From Undaria pinnatifida (lineage: Eukaryota; Sar; Phaeophyceae; Laminariales; Alariaceae), in contig JABAKD010000023.1 in assembly GCA_012845835.1 (NCBI GenBank), positions 19,702,691 to 19,766,690 of the forward strand: a stretch of 64,000 bases of DNA, written 5' to 3'. Shown here in pieces: positions 1 through 9,761 of the stretch. The notes below the pieces were generated by a model that worked only from the letters and a program-made list of their open reading frames with translations, ran no database searches and was not told the DNA's origin. Each line of letters starts with the position of its first letter. Within the stretch, counting starts at the first letter, position 1. Position numbers and translations under genes: made by a program.

Positions 1-76
1 AATAGCAATGTAGAGGACGATATATCTACTGTGTATGCAGTCTACGTCGATACGAGTCTGTCTTGACGACATCAGT

Positions 77-172
77 GCCCTCTCTGGCTGTAATTATACA
101 CACGGCAGGTTACTATTTTGCCCTGCCCTCTCTGGCCGTAATTATACACGTGGCAGGTTACTATTTCACCCC
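77..172. repeat. Two tandem 48-bp units
   Basis: Two adjacent 48-bp units, each starting GCCCTCTCTGGC and containing GTAATTATACAC and GGCAGGTTACTATTT, differ at only a few positions. They lie just upstream of the first open frame. No function is evident. Confidence 0.75.
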
Positions 173-357
173 AAGATCCTTCAGCTCCCTGACGAAAGGC
201 CAATGCCGGCCATCTTTCATTGCAAGGCAGTGACATATCGTTGCTGGTGGACTCACCGTCATGGGAGGGCGATGTCCGGGAAAAAAGAAAACGGCAATAC
301 GTAGAGTTGCTCCAACGGTCCCAAAAGGGGGAAGATGGAAGGACCCTCAAAGAAGCC

Positions 358-873
358 ATGTCGATTGAATTCTTCATGAGCTTGTTGTGCCGCTACAACA
401 TGGAGGGTACGGCCATCCTCTCCACGTGGGACCCATGTGGGTTGGAACAGGCTGCGGCATGCAGACTTGACAGAAGCTCCCTGAGTTTTGTGGGCCTCAG
501 CACAACGCGGACGGTCGACAGCTTGGACTTCAACCGTTTCCCCGTCTTGAAGTTATCGAGCACGACGAAATGCATGTACCGGGTCTTGGCCGCCCTTACC
601 GGCCAAGGTAAGGACTCCGCTAACCCCAACAACGCGGAAGATACGATGCTCCGTTCTCTAGATATCCTGGGCGTCCCACCTAGGACCCCTGCGCTGCCAG
701 CACAGGGTAAAGAGAGCCCCCCCCTAATCGTCCGTACCGCTGCCACCGGGACCTCCACCGAGGAAATGATTAGCAAACGCAAACGAGGCGCTGGGACAGC
801 ATCAAAAAGAAAAAAAACAGGACGCTTGACAAGCAGAAATTGCGGGTCGGGCATCAAGCGGTTGGACCAATAA
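358..873 (+). CDS. Hypothetical protein with basic C-terminus
   Basis: This frame is open from about 193 to the TAA at 871-873, and the first ATG is at 358, giving about 171 residues. I do not recognise the family. The middle is mixed and globular-looking (EFFMSLLCRYNMEGTAILST near the start). The last 40 residues are strongly basic, with KRKRGAGTASKRKKTGR resembling a bipartite nuclear localisation signal. The open frame upstream of 358 starts behind a TTGCAAG stretch, so an upstream exon is possible. No partner gene is next to it: downstream is satellite DNA. It could also be a gag-like remnant of an unrecognised element. Confidence 0.4.
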   Translation: MSIEFFMSLLCRYNMEGTAILSTWDPCGLEQAAACRLDRSSLSFVGLSTTRTVDSLDFNRFPVLKLSSTTKCMYRVLAALTGQGKDSANPNNAEDTMLRSLDILGVPPRTPALPAQGKESPPLIVRTAATGTSTEEMISKRKRGAGTASKRKKTGRLTSRNCGSGIKRLDQ

Positions 874-1029
874 TAGCTGTCTGTTAGTCGCGTCTTGAGC
901 GGTGAATAGCAGGCCCTACAACGGAGCCCAAAACCCATATGGAGAACAGTTTCGGAACGAGATTCTAAGCACAAGGTCCGGCTCAATCACACTATTGCAC
1001 TATTGACACGTTCAGCGTATAGTTAGGCG

Positions 1030-2810
1030 GTTTGACCAGCTATTGTACGAAGTCGTATATGGAGGACAGGGTGTTCTGCTCTTAAAGAATGTCCGTTTTA
1101 TCGTTTTAAAATGGTCAAGCGGTGAACGGATAAGTGGCCATATGGCGTGATTGACGCGTCGGCGTGCTACGCTTCACGAATAAGATAGGGTAGGGCGGTT
1201 GTTGAGGAGCATAAGCGGTACAACCCAGCGTTTATACCAAAAATTGTATGGCTGATGTCGTGCTGCTATGGAAGCCCATTTTTGTCGTTTTGAAGTGATT
1301 AGGCGGTGAGCGCATAAGCGACGGACAGGCGTGTTTGACGCGTCTTCGTGCTTTCGCTTTACGAAAAGTTATGGTCTGGTCTGCTGATCGGGAGGTACGC
1401 GGCTGGGCCAGCGCTTGTACGAAAGCGTTTATAAGGAGAGGGTATTATAGGTCTATTTTATACTATTGGAGTTGTTTGGCGGATAAGCAGCAATCAGGCG
1501 TGTTTGACGCGTCTTCATGCTTTCGCTTCACGAAGAAGAGGTATGGGCGGTTGTGGGTAAGTTACGCGGCTGTCCCAGTTCTTATACAAGAACGTATAAT
1601 TGCGGATTAGGTGTTACAAAGGTACGTCTGTCTTGTTCGTCTTTTTTTTTAGAGATTAGGCGGTGAACGAATAAACGACCATTAAGATGGTTATTTATGA
1701 AAATCCTCGTTGATGTTTTTGGGGTGGTTTCCAGGCAAGGGCAGGCAAGGGGATGGTAGGGCGTTGGAACAGCGGTTATACGAAATCGTATATGGCTGAG
1801 AGGATGTCATTGACAAAGTCGTGTTTTTCGTGTTGCAGTGGTTGGGCGGTAAGCGAAATTGCGACCACTGGTCGTGTTTGAAGTGTTTCGCTGTGCACGG
1901 GTAAGTTTGGTTTGGGCGGGTGTGGGAAAGTAAGGAGGGTAGTAAAGCGTTTATGCGACAACGTATTCGGGCGGACGGTGTGTTATCATGGAAGTCGGTG
2001 AATATGGTTTTGGGGTGGTTTCCCGGCAAAGGGATGGTAGGGCGTTGGAAAATCGTTTATACAAAAACGTATATCGCTGAGCGGATGTTTTTGAGGAAGA
2101 TCTGATTTACGTTTTTCGGTGGTACGGCGGTAGGCGAACAAGCGATAACTTGGCGTGTTTCAAGTGTTTTCGCTGTACGAGTAATTAGATTTGGGCGGGT
2201 GTGGGAAACCAAGGCAGGCGGAAAAGCCTTTATTATACGGAAACGTAATAGGGCGGACGGTGTGTTATTTTTGGAGTTCTGCTTGATGGTTTTTGCAGGA
2301 CCTAGGTAAGGGGGGTGTTGCCGGGGTTGGAACAGCGCTTGCACGAAAGCATTTATACATATTATATGGATGAGAGATATTATCTTGTGGGAGTTCTGCT
2401 TTTTTGTATTTTTGTGAAGGGGCAGTTAGGGGATAAGCGACCACCGGGCGTGTTGGACCTGTTTTCGCTGCACGGGCAATAAATGTTTTGTCGGGGTGTG
2501 GGAGCCTTGGCGGGTGAAAAAGCGTCATGTTTTTAACGTTGTCGAGCGCCCGGGGTGTTATTATGGAAGTCGTCGTTGATTGTTTCGGGGTGGCTTTCCG
2601 GCAAAGGGATGGTAAGGCGTTCAGGGAACAGTTTAATCTTACGAAAACGTCTACGGCTGAAAGGATGTTTTTCATTTTGCGGTGGTTTGGCGGTAAGCCG
2701 ACAAGACGGGGTGTTTTACGAAATTTCGTTTGATGGTGTTGGGGCAGTTTGCCGGTTAGGGGATGTTACGGGTTGGACAGCGTTTATACGAAAACGTATA
2801 TGGCCCGGAG
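1030..2810. repeat. Degenerate ~180-bp satellite-like array with palindromic core
   Basis: About a dozen diverged monomers each carry a core related to TATACGAAAACGTATA, which is perfect at 2785-2800. Other cores lie near 1038, 1227, 1414, 1580, 1777, 1946, 2058, 2224, 2333, 2521 and 2629. Spacing is about 165-190 bp in the first half. In the second half it alternates between about 108 and 170-190 bp, so a dimer of about 280-296 bp seems to have been amplified. Other shared blocks are GGTTGGGCGGTAAGCGAA, GGCGTGTTTGACGCGTCTTC and GGGTGTGGGAAA. Short ORFs across the array are by-products. Confidence 0.75.
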
Positions 2811-3267
2811 GAATTTCTGTTTTTTCGTTTCGAAGTGGTTGGGCGGTAAGCGAATAAGCGAGCATCAGGCGTGTGACACGTCGCCGTTATTTCGCTTTGC
2901 GACTAAGACAGACCGGCAAGATTGAATAAGAAATGAACAAAGACGAGTTTTTCCAATGGGAGCGTGCTTTATAACCCTATCCCAAGTTCAGCAAAATATG
3001 TGTTTTTGAAGTGATGTTACGGCTGTGGAATTCGCACCAACCTGCCAAAGGCATATTACTTACGTTTTGTGGTGTCGACGTGGGATTATGTCGATCGGGA
3101 CAAAAACACCCCAATTTACCTAATAATGGCTGCATCAAGACAGACAGTAAGGACCACACAATGTGTCGATGTGGAATTATCGCACTGAATGTACCAGTGT
3201 TTTGGTACACCATAGTCTACATATATAGACCACATGTATTATTAGAGGATCGCTACAAATATAGTCT
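2811..3267. other. No gene recognised
   Basis: This is moderately AT-rich unique sequence between the satellite array and the segmental duplication. Short ORFs on both strands show no recognisable domain or codon bias. I see no feature in it. Confidence 0.5.
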
Positions 3268-3608
3268 ATACCTGCATGAATATCTTTAGCAATAGCAGTA
3301 TCGCAATGCTACACTGGGGGATACTCAACTGTTGTTGTGCAATGATCCGCAACGCAGACAGTGTCTGGGCGTATCATATACTCGCAGACAAGTCAACGTA
3401 TACAATCGATCGTGCTGGTGTTTCATTCGTTCTCGTAGCCTCTTGTATCGACAACCACCAACAGACGTGCGGACAGCACAGGATGTACTACTGTAGTACT
3501 GCATGCTGTTTCTACGCTACATATGGGGAACGTTTTCCACACGTCAAAGACATGCCGGGTAACTGAGTTGACGGCACTCTTGCCCCTTGACGGACAGCTG
3601 TCAAGGAC

Positions 3609-3953
3609 TTATACACCCATTACTGTAGTCCAATAATACCTTGACAGGACATTACTACTCTTAGAATGCCGATGCAAGTACAAAAAAGCTTTGCATGCAA
3701 ATATAATCAAAGATGCAAAAAATTGCAGAAAATAACGTACACAATTGTCGGAATTTCGACGACGGTTCAATATACCGACAACTTGCAATTTGCCAGTAGG
3801 CATATCATGCAGCACCATGCTCAGCAGTGAGTCAGCAGCACCATAAACCGTGTGAAATCCCAGCTCAAAGGGCACTACTAGTAAAACAGGTGGATCACTC
3901 CTGCACTGCTCATCATGCATAGTCTTCAAGGGGCGTGCTTGTATTTTTAGCAT
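3609..3953 (-). CDS. Hypothetical ORF inside the duplication (intact copy)
   Basis: A 114-codon ORF starts with ATG at 3953. Its core (VPFELGFHTVYGAADSL, then HDMPTGKLQVVGILNRRR) is retained in the second copy at 32116-32391, where a 2-nt length change just before the core breaks the frame. Conservation holds to about NCVRY and is lost after it, so only residues ~13-75 may be coding, perhaps as an exon. I recognise no family, and overall repeat similarity may explain the conservation. Low confidence as a functional gene. Confidence 0.3.
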   Translation of the reverse strand: MLKIQARPLKTMHDEQCRSDPPVLLVVPFELGFHTVYGAADSLLSMVLHDMPTGKLQVVGILNRRRNSDNCVRYFLQFFASLIIFACKAFLYLHRHSKSSNVLSRYYWTTVMGV

Positions 3954-4655
3954 TTCTCGGCATACACGCGAAACCGTACCTCAACCCTACTCTAATTTTT
4001 GCAAATAATTGATTCACGCAATTTTCGTACTTACTGCTGTACTATGCTGTACCGATGATATGATATGACACAACATGTACTGCTGTGTATGCATTCTTTC
4101 AGCATTTCACTTTCACGTATAAAACTCAACTCCGACTTACTGTGCCCTGCCCGGGCGCTCCGCCAGGCACCCACGACACGGAGTCAGACATGTTAGTCCT
4201 GCAGTACGTCTACTACAGATCACTTCAGTCATCCTTCACTCTCAATCAATCTCAATCTAGGGGGGTGCTTCGTAATTAATTCTCAAATCAACATGAAACA
4301 AGCCAAAAAGAAAAACATCAGCAGCAAGCAAAATATAGCACGTGCCTGGTGCGGGCCTAAGCCCTCGCTGATGGCCCGTTGTTCCTTTCTCCTTCACTCG
4401 CGCTCGCTTTGGGCACGTCCTCCTTTTGCGTCCATGCTCCGACCCCCAATCGATGGTGCAGACCCTTCCACCAGTGCCCACCACCGCTCTCTCAACGTTG
4501 TTCCAGAATTCAAACGCGTGTTCCATCGCGCTCAAAATCTCCTCAACCTCTCTCCCGGCACCTGCCGGCCAAGTAATCCCATCTTTCCTTTCTCTTCTCT
4601 TGTACAAAATAAAGTAGCCACAGATTCAGGCACAGGCCTGGCTGTACTGCGGGCT

Positions 4656-4830
4656 TGCAGACACAGTGGTAGCAGTGGTTCCGGCGCCGGCGGTGGCAGC
4701 GGCGATAGCAGCGGCTGCGACGGTGGCGATGACAGCGCCGGTAACCATGACGGCGGCTGTGATGATGACGTTAGCGGCGGCGGCGGTGGCGGCGGCAGTG
4801 ATGACGGCCGCTTCCGTGACAATTATTCTT
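4656..4830. repeat. GC-rich imperfect trinucleotide/hexanucleotide tract
   Basis: The stretch is built from GGCGGT, GGCAGC, GATGAC and similar units. All frames on both strands look open and read as Ala/Val, Gly/Ser/Asp or Pro/Ser runs, the usual artefact of simple repeats. At the matching place in copy 2 the sequence is CTG/CAG-rich instead. Confidence 0.7.
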
Positions 4831-5038
4831 TGTATGCGTAGCAATCCTCAGACGACTGCCTCTCCTGCAGATGGTGCGACTGGGGCAGCTGCTGCCCCTG
4901 CAACAACTGCTTCTCTCCAGCGTCGTCGCCACCAGCGCCATGCAGATCTACCAGCTTCGGCTCATGTTTGGCTTAGCTGGGACCGCGCAGATGCTGCTGG
5001 GGCAAAACATCCTTACTCTCCTTCTCTCTCTCTTCTCT

Positions 5039-5341
5039 CTATCTCATTTCTCGCTCTCTCTCATCCTCGAACAAAACCACTCTTTCGTCCATTTTCCGCA
5101 CCACATTAGCTTGAAGCTCGTGCTCCTCGCGGAGAAGTCGTAATGCGTCATGCATCATCGACACCTGCCAGGACCAAAACGTAGTCAGGACATACACCTC
5201 TTCAGCATATGACGCTCGCAGTGCTGCCTCAGCGAGTCCGACCTCTCTCTCCTGCTTCTGCAACGCTACCTGGATCTCGAGTAGCTTTACTTCCTCTCTT
5301 ATATATTCTACATTAATGCCAGAATCCCCCGGACCTGACAT
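5039..5341 (-). CDS. Conserved small coiled-coil protein, copy 1
   Basis: A 100-residue ORF starts at ATG 5341 (MSGPGDSG). It is almost colinear with 33793-34104 in the other copy, with mostly conservative differences (Glu/Asp, Val/Ile, Arg/Lys, Gln/Arg). The body is rich in Glu, Leu, Ala, Arg and Gln with heptad-like spacing (VKLLEIQVALQKQEREVGLA, then DALRLLREEHELQ), predicting a long helix or coiled coil. The C-terminus (DEREREMR) is coded by a CT-dinucleotide tract and diverges between copies. The frame is open upstream of the ATG to a TTG next to GTAAGC, which looks like a splice donor, so a longer spliced gene is possible. No function is assignable. Confidence 0.5.
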   Translation of the reverse strand: MSGPGDSGINVEYIREEVKLLEIQVALQKQEREVGLAEAALRASYAEEVYVLTTFWSWQVSMMHDALRLLREEHELQANVVRKMDERVVLFEDEREREMR

Positions 5342-5703
5342 ATATATGTCAATGGCTCTTTCCCACCTCTGTAGGCTGGCCTTGGCTGCGCTTACCAATA
5401 GAAATCGACCGGCTAACTCTCACTAGTGTGTTGATAGATCTCTAAAGATGTACACGTAGCTGGCGCGGGAAGGCGTGATGATGACTCAAGACGGTGACAC
5501 AGAACTCTTATATTATCCAGCCGTCGAGCCTGACTCGTCTCATATGGAGCAAAACTACGAGTGACGGCTCATGGCAAATCATGCCGGGGAACATCCGGCC
5601 AAACAGTTCCCTTACACCTTATACATGAATCCCTTACCAACATATGGAACTCCCTGATATAAGATGGATCATAACCGTCATGTTCATGAGGACAACCAAC
5701 ATA

Positions 5704-6387
5704 AATTTCCAGTCTCACCACACTCGCCCCCCTAAGTTAATTGCCACCTCTCACAGAACAAGGTGTGCAAGGAAATTATATTCTTCCAGTCTGAGGTTTC
5801 AGCAAAAATTTCACTAGTATAGAGCTCAAATTCACTTAATAATATAACCAGAAAATATTACTCAACAATTTCTACTTCAAACAGGTCTCTTCCGAGCTAA
5901 TGTTTCCACCACATTCTTCCCAATTACTGTCAAGCTCACTAATTGCAAATCAAGGCAACTCATCGGTAGGACATCATTAACTAATCTGGGCTGAGCTATT
6001 TATTGACTGATATTAAATTGATCCTGAAAAAATGCAAAAACTTCGGTTGGGTCTGACTACGGGGCTGTTTTTGAGAAAATTTTGAACCATTGACCAATTT
6101 GATTGCAGCATGGATCCTAAACTTAATCAAAGGAACGTACCCTCCCTTCCAAAAAACTTCAATATCCATCCCTTTGACTCCCTTTTGTACTCATTCTTCA
6201 GCATGAATAAACTTCTTGCAACTCTCAGCGGTTTCATGAACATGCCAACACCAAGTTCCTACTTCCTCCCTAAATGTTTTTCAACTTATCCTCATACAAA
6301 TGGACATTGTGCACGGACCATACCTAAATCTAAAGGTTCGATTGTGTGTGGAAGTGCCTTGTTCGGTGCATCTTCCGCCACCATCAC
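5704..6387. other. No gene recognised
   Basis: AT-rich sequence between the duplication and the C-family LTR. It begins with TAAATTTCCAGTCTCACC, a module that recurs at 29213-29230 on the other side of the shared 43-bp module. A 97-codon plus-strand ORF from about 6110 runs into the LTR and shows no domain. Confidence 0.5.
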
Positions 6388-6825
6388 TGTAACGAACGGA
6401 TAAAGAGATATTTTTGACACATGCACCCAAGTCTCCAATCCCTTGTCCCAACTCTCTCACCGCTCTCAGTTCGTCCTCCGTGTGTACCTTCAGGCTGATT
6501 CCTACCGTCCGCTTGATACAACAGCTGCCTGCAAACACCAGTCTTGTCTCACGCAGTCCTCTTCCAATCGCTAGTGCAATATAACAGATCTTGTGATAAA
6601 ACCTCCAACAATATCTTACGGTAACGATTGCTGTACTCAAGCTCGGTTCGCAGTCACTCACACCCGTGCCAGATCAAGTTCATGTTCCTTTTTCCCTCGT
6701 TTGCTTTTGTGTGTTTTTGGACTGAATCCGTGAGCGGCACGCTTTCTAGACTGACTGGAGTTGTACAGACCTAGGCAGCATTCCGCTACGTATTTTATGT
6801 GACGTCGTGTCGATCCGCCGCAACA
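6388..6825 (-). repeat. LTR of family C (3' LTR, minus orientation)
   Basis: This 438-bp block matches 14102-14541 almost end to end. On the minus strand it starts TGTTGCGGCGGATCG and ends CCGTTCGTTACA, the TG...CA ends of an LTR. On its internal side the minus strand reads CTGGGGGGG, a plausible polypurine tract, so it is the 3' LTR of the pol remnant at 6826-10432. The ORF of about 100 codons visible in both copies is explained by LTR homology and is not called as a gene. Confidence 0.8.
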
Positions 6826-7403
6826 CCCCCCCAGCACGGCTTCTTAAGAATACCGTGCTAACCGGGCTGCGGATACACTGGAGTAAGAGTGAGGGCCTTT
6901 TCCCACACTTAGTCGTGTTTCGATTACCCTAAGGCTCGAATGAGTGGCGTCTACCATTTTGATGGATAGGCGTCTCTCAGGGGGTAGGGACCCTGGGCCT
7001 CGCGCTTTTTCGCATTAGGTCCCAGATCGGTACTGCTGGAATTACTAGAATTTTTCATCAAACCCACCAGTCGCAAGCCTTTTACCCACCACTTGCCGGC
7101 TTTTCCCGTTAACCCGGGTAGGCCGAGGGCTTGATCTTGTTCGCTAGTCGATCGTCGGCTAACGTCTTCTCCCATTCTCCATCGAACTCCACTTCACGTC
7201 TCTCGTATTTACGGGGAACCGGATTGCGAACTTTCGGTCCTCCTAGATTCTAGGATCTCACGTTCGTTGAGCTCCTCCCAATCTCCGTCTGCGTACCGAA
7301 CCCGCCAGTACGGTGACGTGTAGTCGAAAACCTTTCAAAGGTGACGCTTCTTGCTTCCTTCCGCGCCCTCGGATTCTTTCCAGATCACGGTCTCAACGGG
7401 GTG
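6826..7403 (-). other. 3' non-coding part of element C
   Basis: Sequence between the integrase end and the 3' LTR. It contains a hairpin at about 6832-6858 (AGCACGG ... CCGTGCT) right beside the polypurine tract. A 74-codon minus-strand ORF (6951-7175) has no recognisable domain. Confidence 0.45.
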
Positions 7404-8061
7404 TTATTTCAACGCATGTTCGCGGTCGATCCCATCTCTTTCCTTCCGCGTTAGCGTCGAAGCCGGCCTTGCCTGGCACTCCGCTCTGTGATACGTTTCC
7501 CACAGCGTATGGAAAACGTCTAGCTGTAAAAGGGTGAAACTGTCTCGCGCCTCCTCTTCGGACAGCCATTGCGACTCCGTGCTTTCCACGAACCGTCCCT
7601 TGTATCGCCACTTAGGCGACGATACAACCGACGGCTCCGCAAGTCCGAAGTCAACTCCCCATGCCAGGTGAGCAAAATCGTTTTCAAAAGTCGTGACGGA
7701 GGTCGTCCGGACGTAAGTGGCAATCTTGATATTCACTGCTAACGCCCGTCGTCGGCGAATCCCTCGCTCATTCATCGTGACGATGTAGCTGAGTGCTGGT
7801 AAGCCAACTTCAGTCACCTCCCAAGGTCCAGTGCTCGTGGGCTAGTTTATGATGTATCCCCTCCCTTGCCATCATAGACTCCGCCCCCTTCACCAGCACC
7901 TTATCTCCGACAACAAGAAGGGTTTCCACCGGGGTCTGACCGATTTCAGCATTCCGACTCTCACGACTTTTCTGTCTGTCTTCATGTATTTTCAATAGAG
8001 CCACCCGTACATCCCTTACCTCCTTGTACGCTTGACGTTTGTCGGCCACGTCATTATGCAT
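7404..8061 (-). pseudogene. Integrase C-terminal region of element C
   Basis: Two overlapping minus-strand frames (8061-7810 and 7817-7404) together read as the end of a gypsy integrase. VETLLVVGDKVLVKGAES followed by HHKLAHEHW is the usual barrel leading to the GPY/F module, with the GP step disrupted by the frame change. A later stretch around WRYKGRF and SQWLSEEEAR has chromodomain-like spacing of aromatic residues. The frame change near 7815 and the missing upstream core make it non-functional. The chromodomain reading is inference. Confidence 0.55.
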
Positions 8062-8088
8062 TCCGCCTCTGAAATCACCACCATCGAT

Positions 8089-8424
8089 TTAGGGGTGCGT
8101 AGCATCAAGTTGCGTGCGTGCATCACGACCGAAGAAAAGACGGAAGGTAGTTGGCTTCCCCGGTAAGCGCAGGTCTGGCGTGGTACGACGAATCCACAGT
8201 ACCGGCTGTACATACTCGTCCCATCTGCGAGGCCAAGTGTTGCACAGTTCTCCTAGTGCTTCGTGTAGCCACCCCCCCATAGTCGAGCATGACCACCACT
8301 GGGAGCTCCGGTGCAATGACAAGCTTGGCCTGTTGAGTATCTGCCTCCGATGGGTCTGCGGGTGTGATTGCGACGGCTGCCAGTACTGCAAGACTTTGAG
8401 TACTAGTTCCGTCCACATCTCCAA
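8089..8424 (-). pseudogene. Integrase fragment (post-catalytic) of element C
   Basis: The frame reads ...LCNTWPRRWDEYVQPVLW then FFGRDARTQLDATHP. This matches the segment after the catalytic core of gypsy integrases, where WDEYV is followed by a (P)F.L.FGR motif. Neither the HHCC finger nor the DDE residues lie upstream: RNase H ends only about 150 bp away. A deletion of several hundred codons has removed the catalytic core. Confidence 0.55.
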
Positions 8425-8915
8425 CTCCTAAGATTTCGAGGTGTACGCCGTCGAGCACTGGCCCCTGTGGCCCTTTGTAAACGTTTGGCAACGACTCGTC
8501 TCCTGGATTGGTATTTCGGTGTGAGAGATTGGCTTTTGAAGAGCCAAATCAACGCCAAAACGTCCGTGATGAGCGTGAACGGCCGCCCCCAAAAATAGGA
8601 TCGAAATTTGTTCACTGCCCATATGACCGCCATGCATTCACGGTCGATTGCTGACCTTTTGTAGTCATCTCACGACCACCTTTTGCTTCCGTACGCGATT
8701 ACCTTTTCCACTCATTTGATGCATTGCGTTAGCACCGCTCCTGCTTCTACCTCACTGGCGTCGATGGACAGCAAGAACGGTTCTGTCCACACCGGCAGCG
8801 CTAGAATTGGAGGTGACGCCAAAGCCTCGATGAGCGCATTATTAAACGCCTTGTTTAGCTCTTCTCCCCGTGGAACTTTATTAGTTCCGAACACAAGAAA
8901 ACAAGCGATCTTCAC
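8403..8915 (-). pseudogene. RNase H domain of element C
   Basis: From 8915, NNALIEALASPPILALP leads into FLLSIDASEVEAGAVLTQ, the start of the RNase H domain with its first catalytic Asp. After a frame change, AVIWAVNKFRSYFWGRPFTL then DVLALIWLF gives the middle of the domain. The usual TDH.AL is altered to TDVLAL. The residues before 8879 come from an inserted LTR. It is broken by frameshifts and is part of the element C pol. Confidence 0.6.
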
Positions 8916-9101
8916 TTCCTTCCCGAATCCCCATATCAGAATCCAGGAAAGGATAAGTAGAAACCCCTACTACAGTTCTATTCAGATCTAAATAACGTTC
9001 ACACACCACATCAGATCCTCAACAGTCAATCACCACCAAGAAGATCAACTGTCGTATCTTACCAACAACACTACACACTCTCTGGTGCTCCACTGTCCAC
9101 A
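8879..9101 (-). repeat. Truncated N-family LTR inside element C
   Basis: About 223 bp closely match the two LTRs of element N (24595-24921 and 27862-28196). On the minus strand it starts with the true LTR end TGTGGACAGTGGAGC at 9101. It stops short of the other end, lacking the part with GGTCTACTGACCAG. It lies between RT (CQSVMEFI) and the RNase H connection of element C, replacing about 70 codons. Confidence 0.8.
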
Positions 9102-9483
9102 CGATGAACTCCATGACCGACTGGCAGAAATGCGATTTCTGGAGATTGACGGTTAGACGTCTTTGCCGTAGACACTCTAACGTTTCTCGCAGGAGTCCCC
9201 ATTGATCTTCAAGGGTTTTCGACGGGATGGCGATGTCGTCCAACCAGTTCTTGATCCTCTTATCCTTGAGTGGTAACAGTCGCCCTCCCACGTAGTTGGC
9301 AAACGCGGATGACACTGTCAACCCGAATCCGCAGCGAACGTACTCGTACAGCTTCTCATCAGCGTCTCGAAACGCCGTCAGGTGTCGATCGTCCTCATGG
9401 ATCTCGAGCTGTAAGAATCCCGTAGCTAAATCGATGCTGGAGAGATATTTCGACCCTTCCATCTCATGCATAATGTGCTGCAA
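9102..9483 (-). pseudogene. Reverse transcriptase fragment of element C
   Basis: The frame contains YLSSIDLATGFLQLEIHEDD, the RT motif with the first catalytic Asp, then LTAFRDADEKLYEYVRCGFG and KNWLDDIAIPS. WLDD stands where gypsy RTs have Y/F-x-D-D, so both catalytic Asp residues are present. It ends at CQSVMEFI in the thumb, where an N-family LTR fragment abuts. The N-terminal RT part (9484-9740) is out of frame. Confidence 0.7.
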
Positions 9484-9761
9484 GTCCCCGAGTCCACCAC
9501 TCTTCGATTGTGAGTTCCGTGGACAACTTCAAAACCTCGCGCCCATCGATTGTAGGTACGCGCGTACTGTGATTGTTCGCAAAGGCCATCTTTACCATTT
9601 ACGAGCCTGGTAATAAGCGCATTAATACCGCCACACGCATGTCTGACAGTCCATCTCTCCGTGGGGACGCTGGAGCCGTGCCATTCAGCTGATCCTTGGG
9701 CATGGTCCAGTTAGGGTGTCTTGGGAATACTTCAGTCAACTCGTCAAGGAAGAACACTAGA

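Larger units (their letters stand above)
3268..5703. repeat. Segmental duplication, copy 1 (pairs with 31763-34455)
   Basis: Starting at TATACCTGCATGAATAT and ending at GAGGACAACCAACA, this block aligns colinearly and in the same orientation with 31763-34455, with many substitutions and indels. The copies differ in length (2,436 versus 2,693 bp), mainly in the low-complexity middle. The boundaries are sharp and the flanks unrelated, as expected for a dispersed repeat or transposed segment rather than local tandem duplication. I see no terminal inverted repeat or LTR. It carries two minus-strand ORFs described separately. Confidence 0.85.

Noticed and set aside
4532-5109. Several long Ala-, Pro- or Ser-rich ORFs on both strands
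   Set aside because: They come from a GC-rich trinucleotide tract open in all frames, with no conservation in the second duplication copy.
6281-6661. 126-codon minus ORF with a near-copy at 14091-14375, looking like a conserved gene
   Set aside because: Both lie within the paired C-family LTRs (6388-6825, 14102-14541); LTR homology explains the similarity.
9019-9101. RT frame of element C continuing past 9101 as VWTVEHQRVC, resembling the RT thumb motif
   Set aside because: Those residues are encoded by the N-family LTR fragment; the likeness is accidental.
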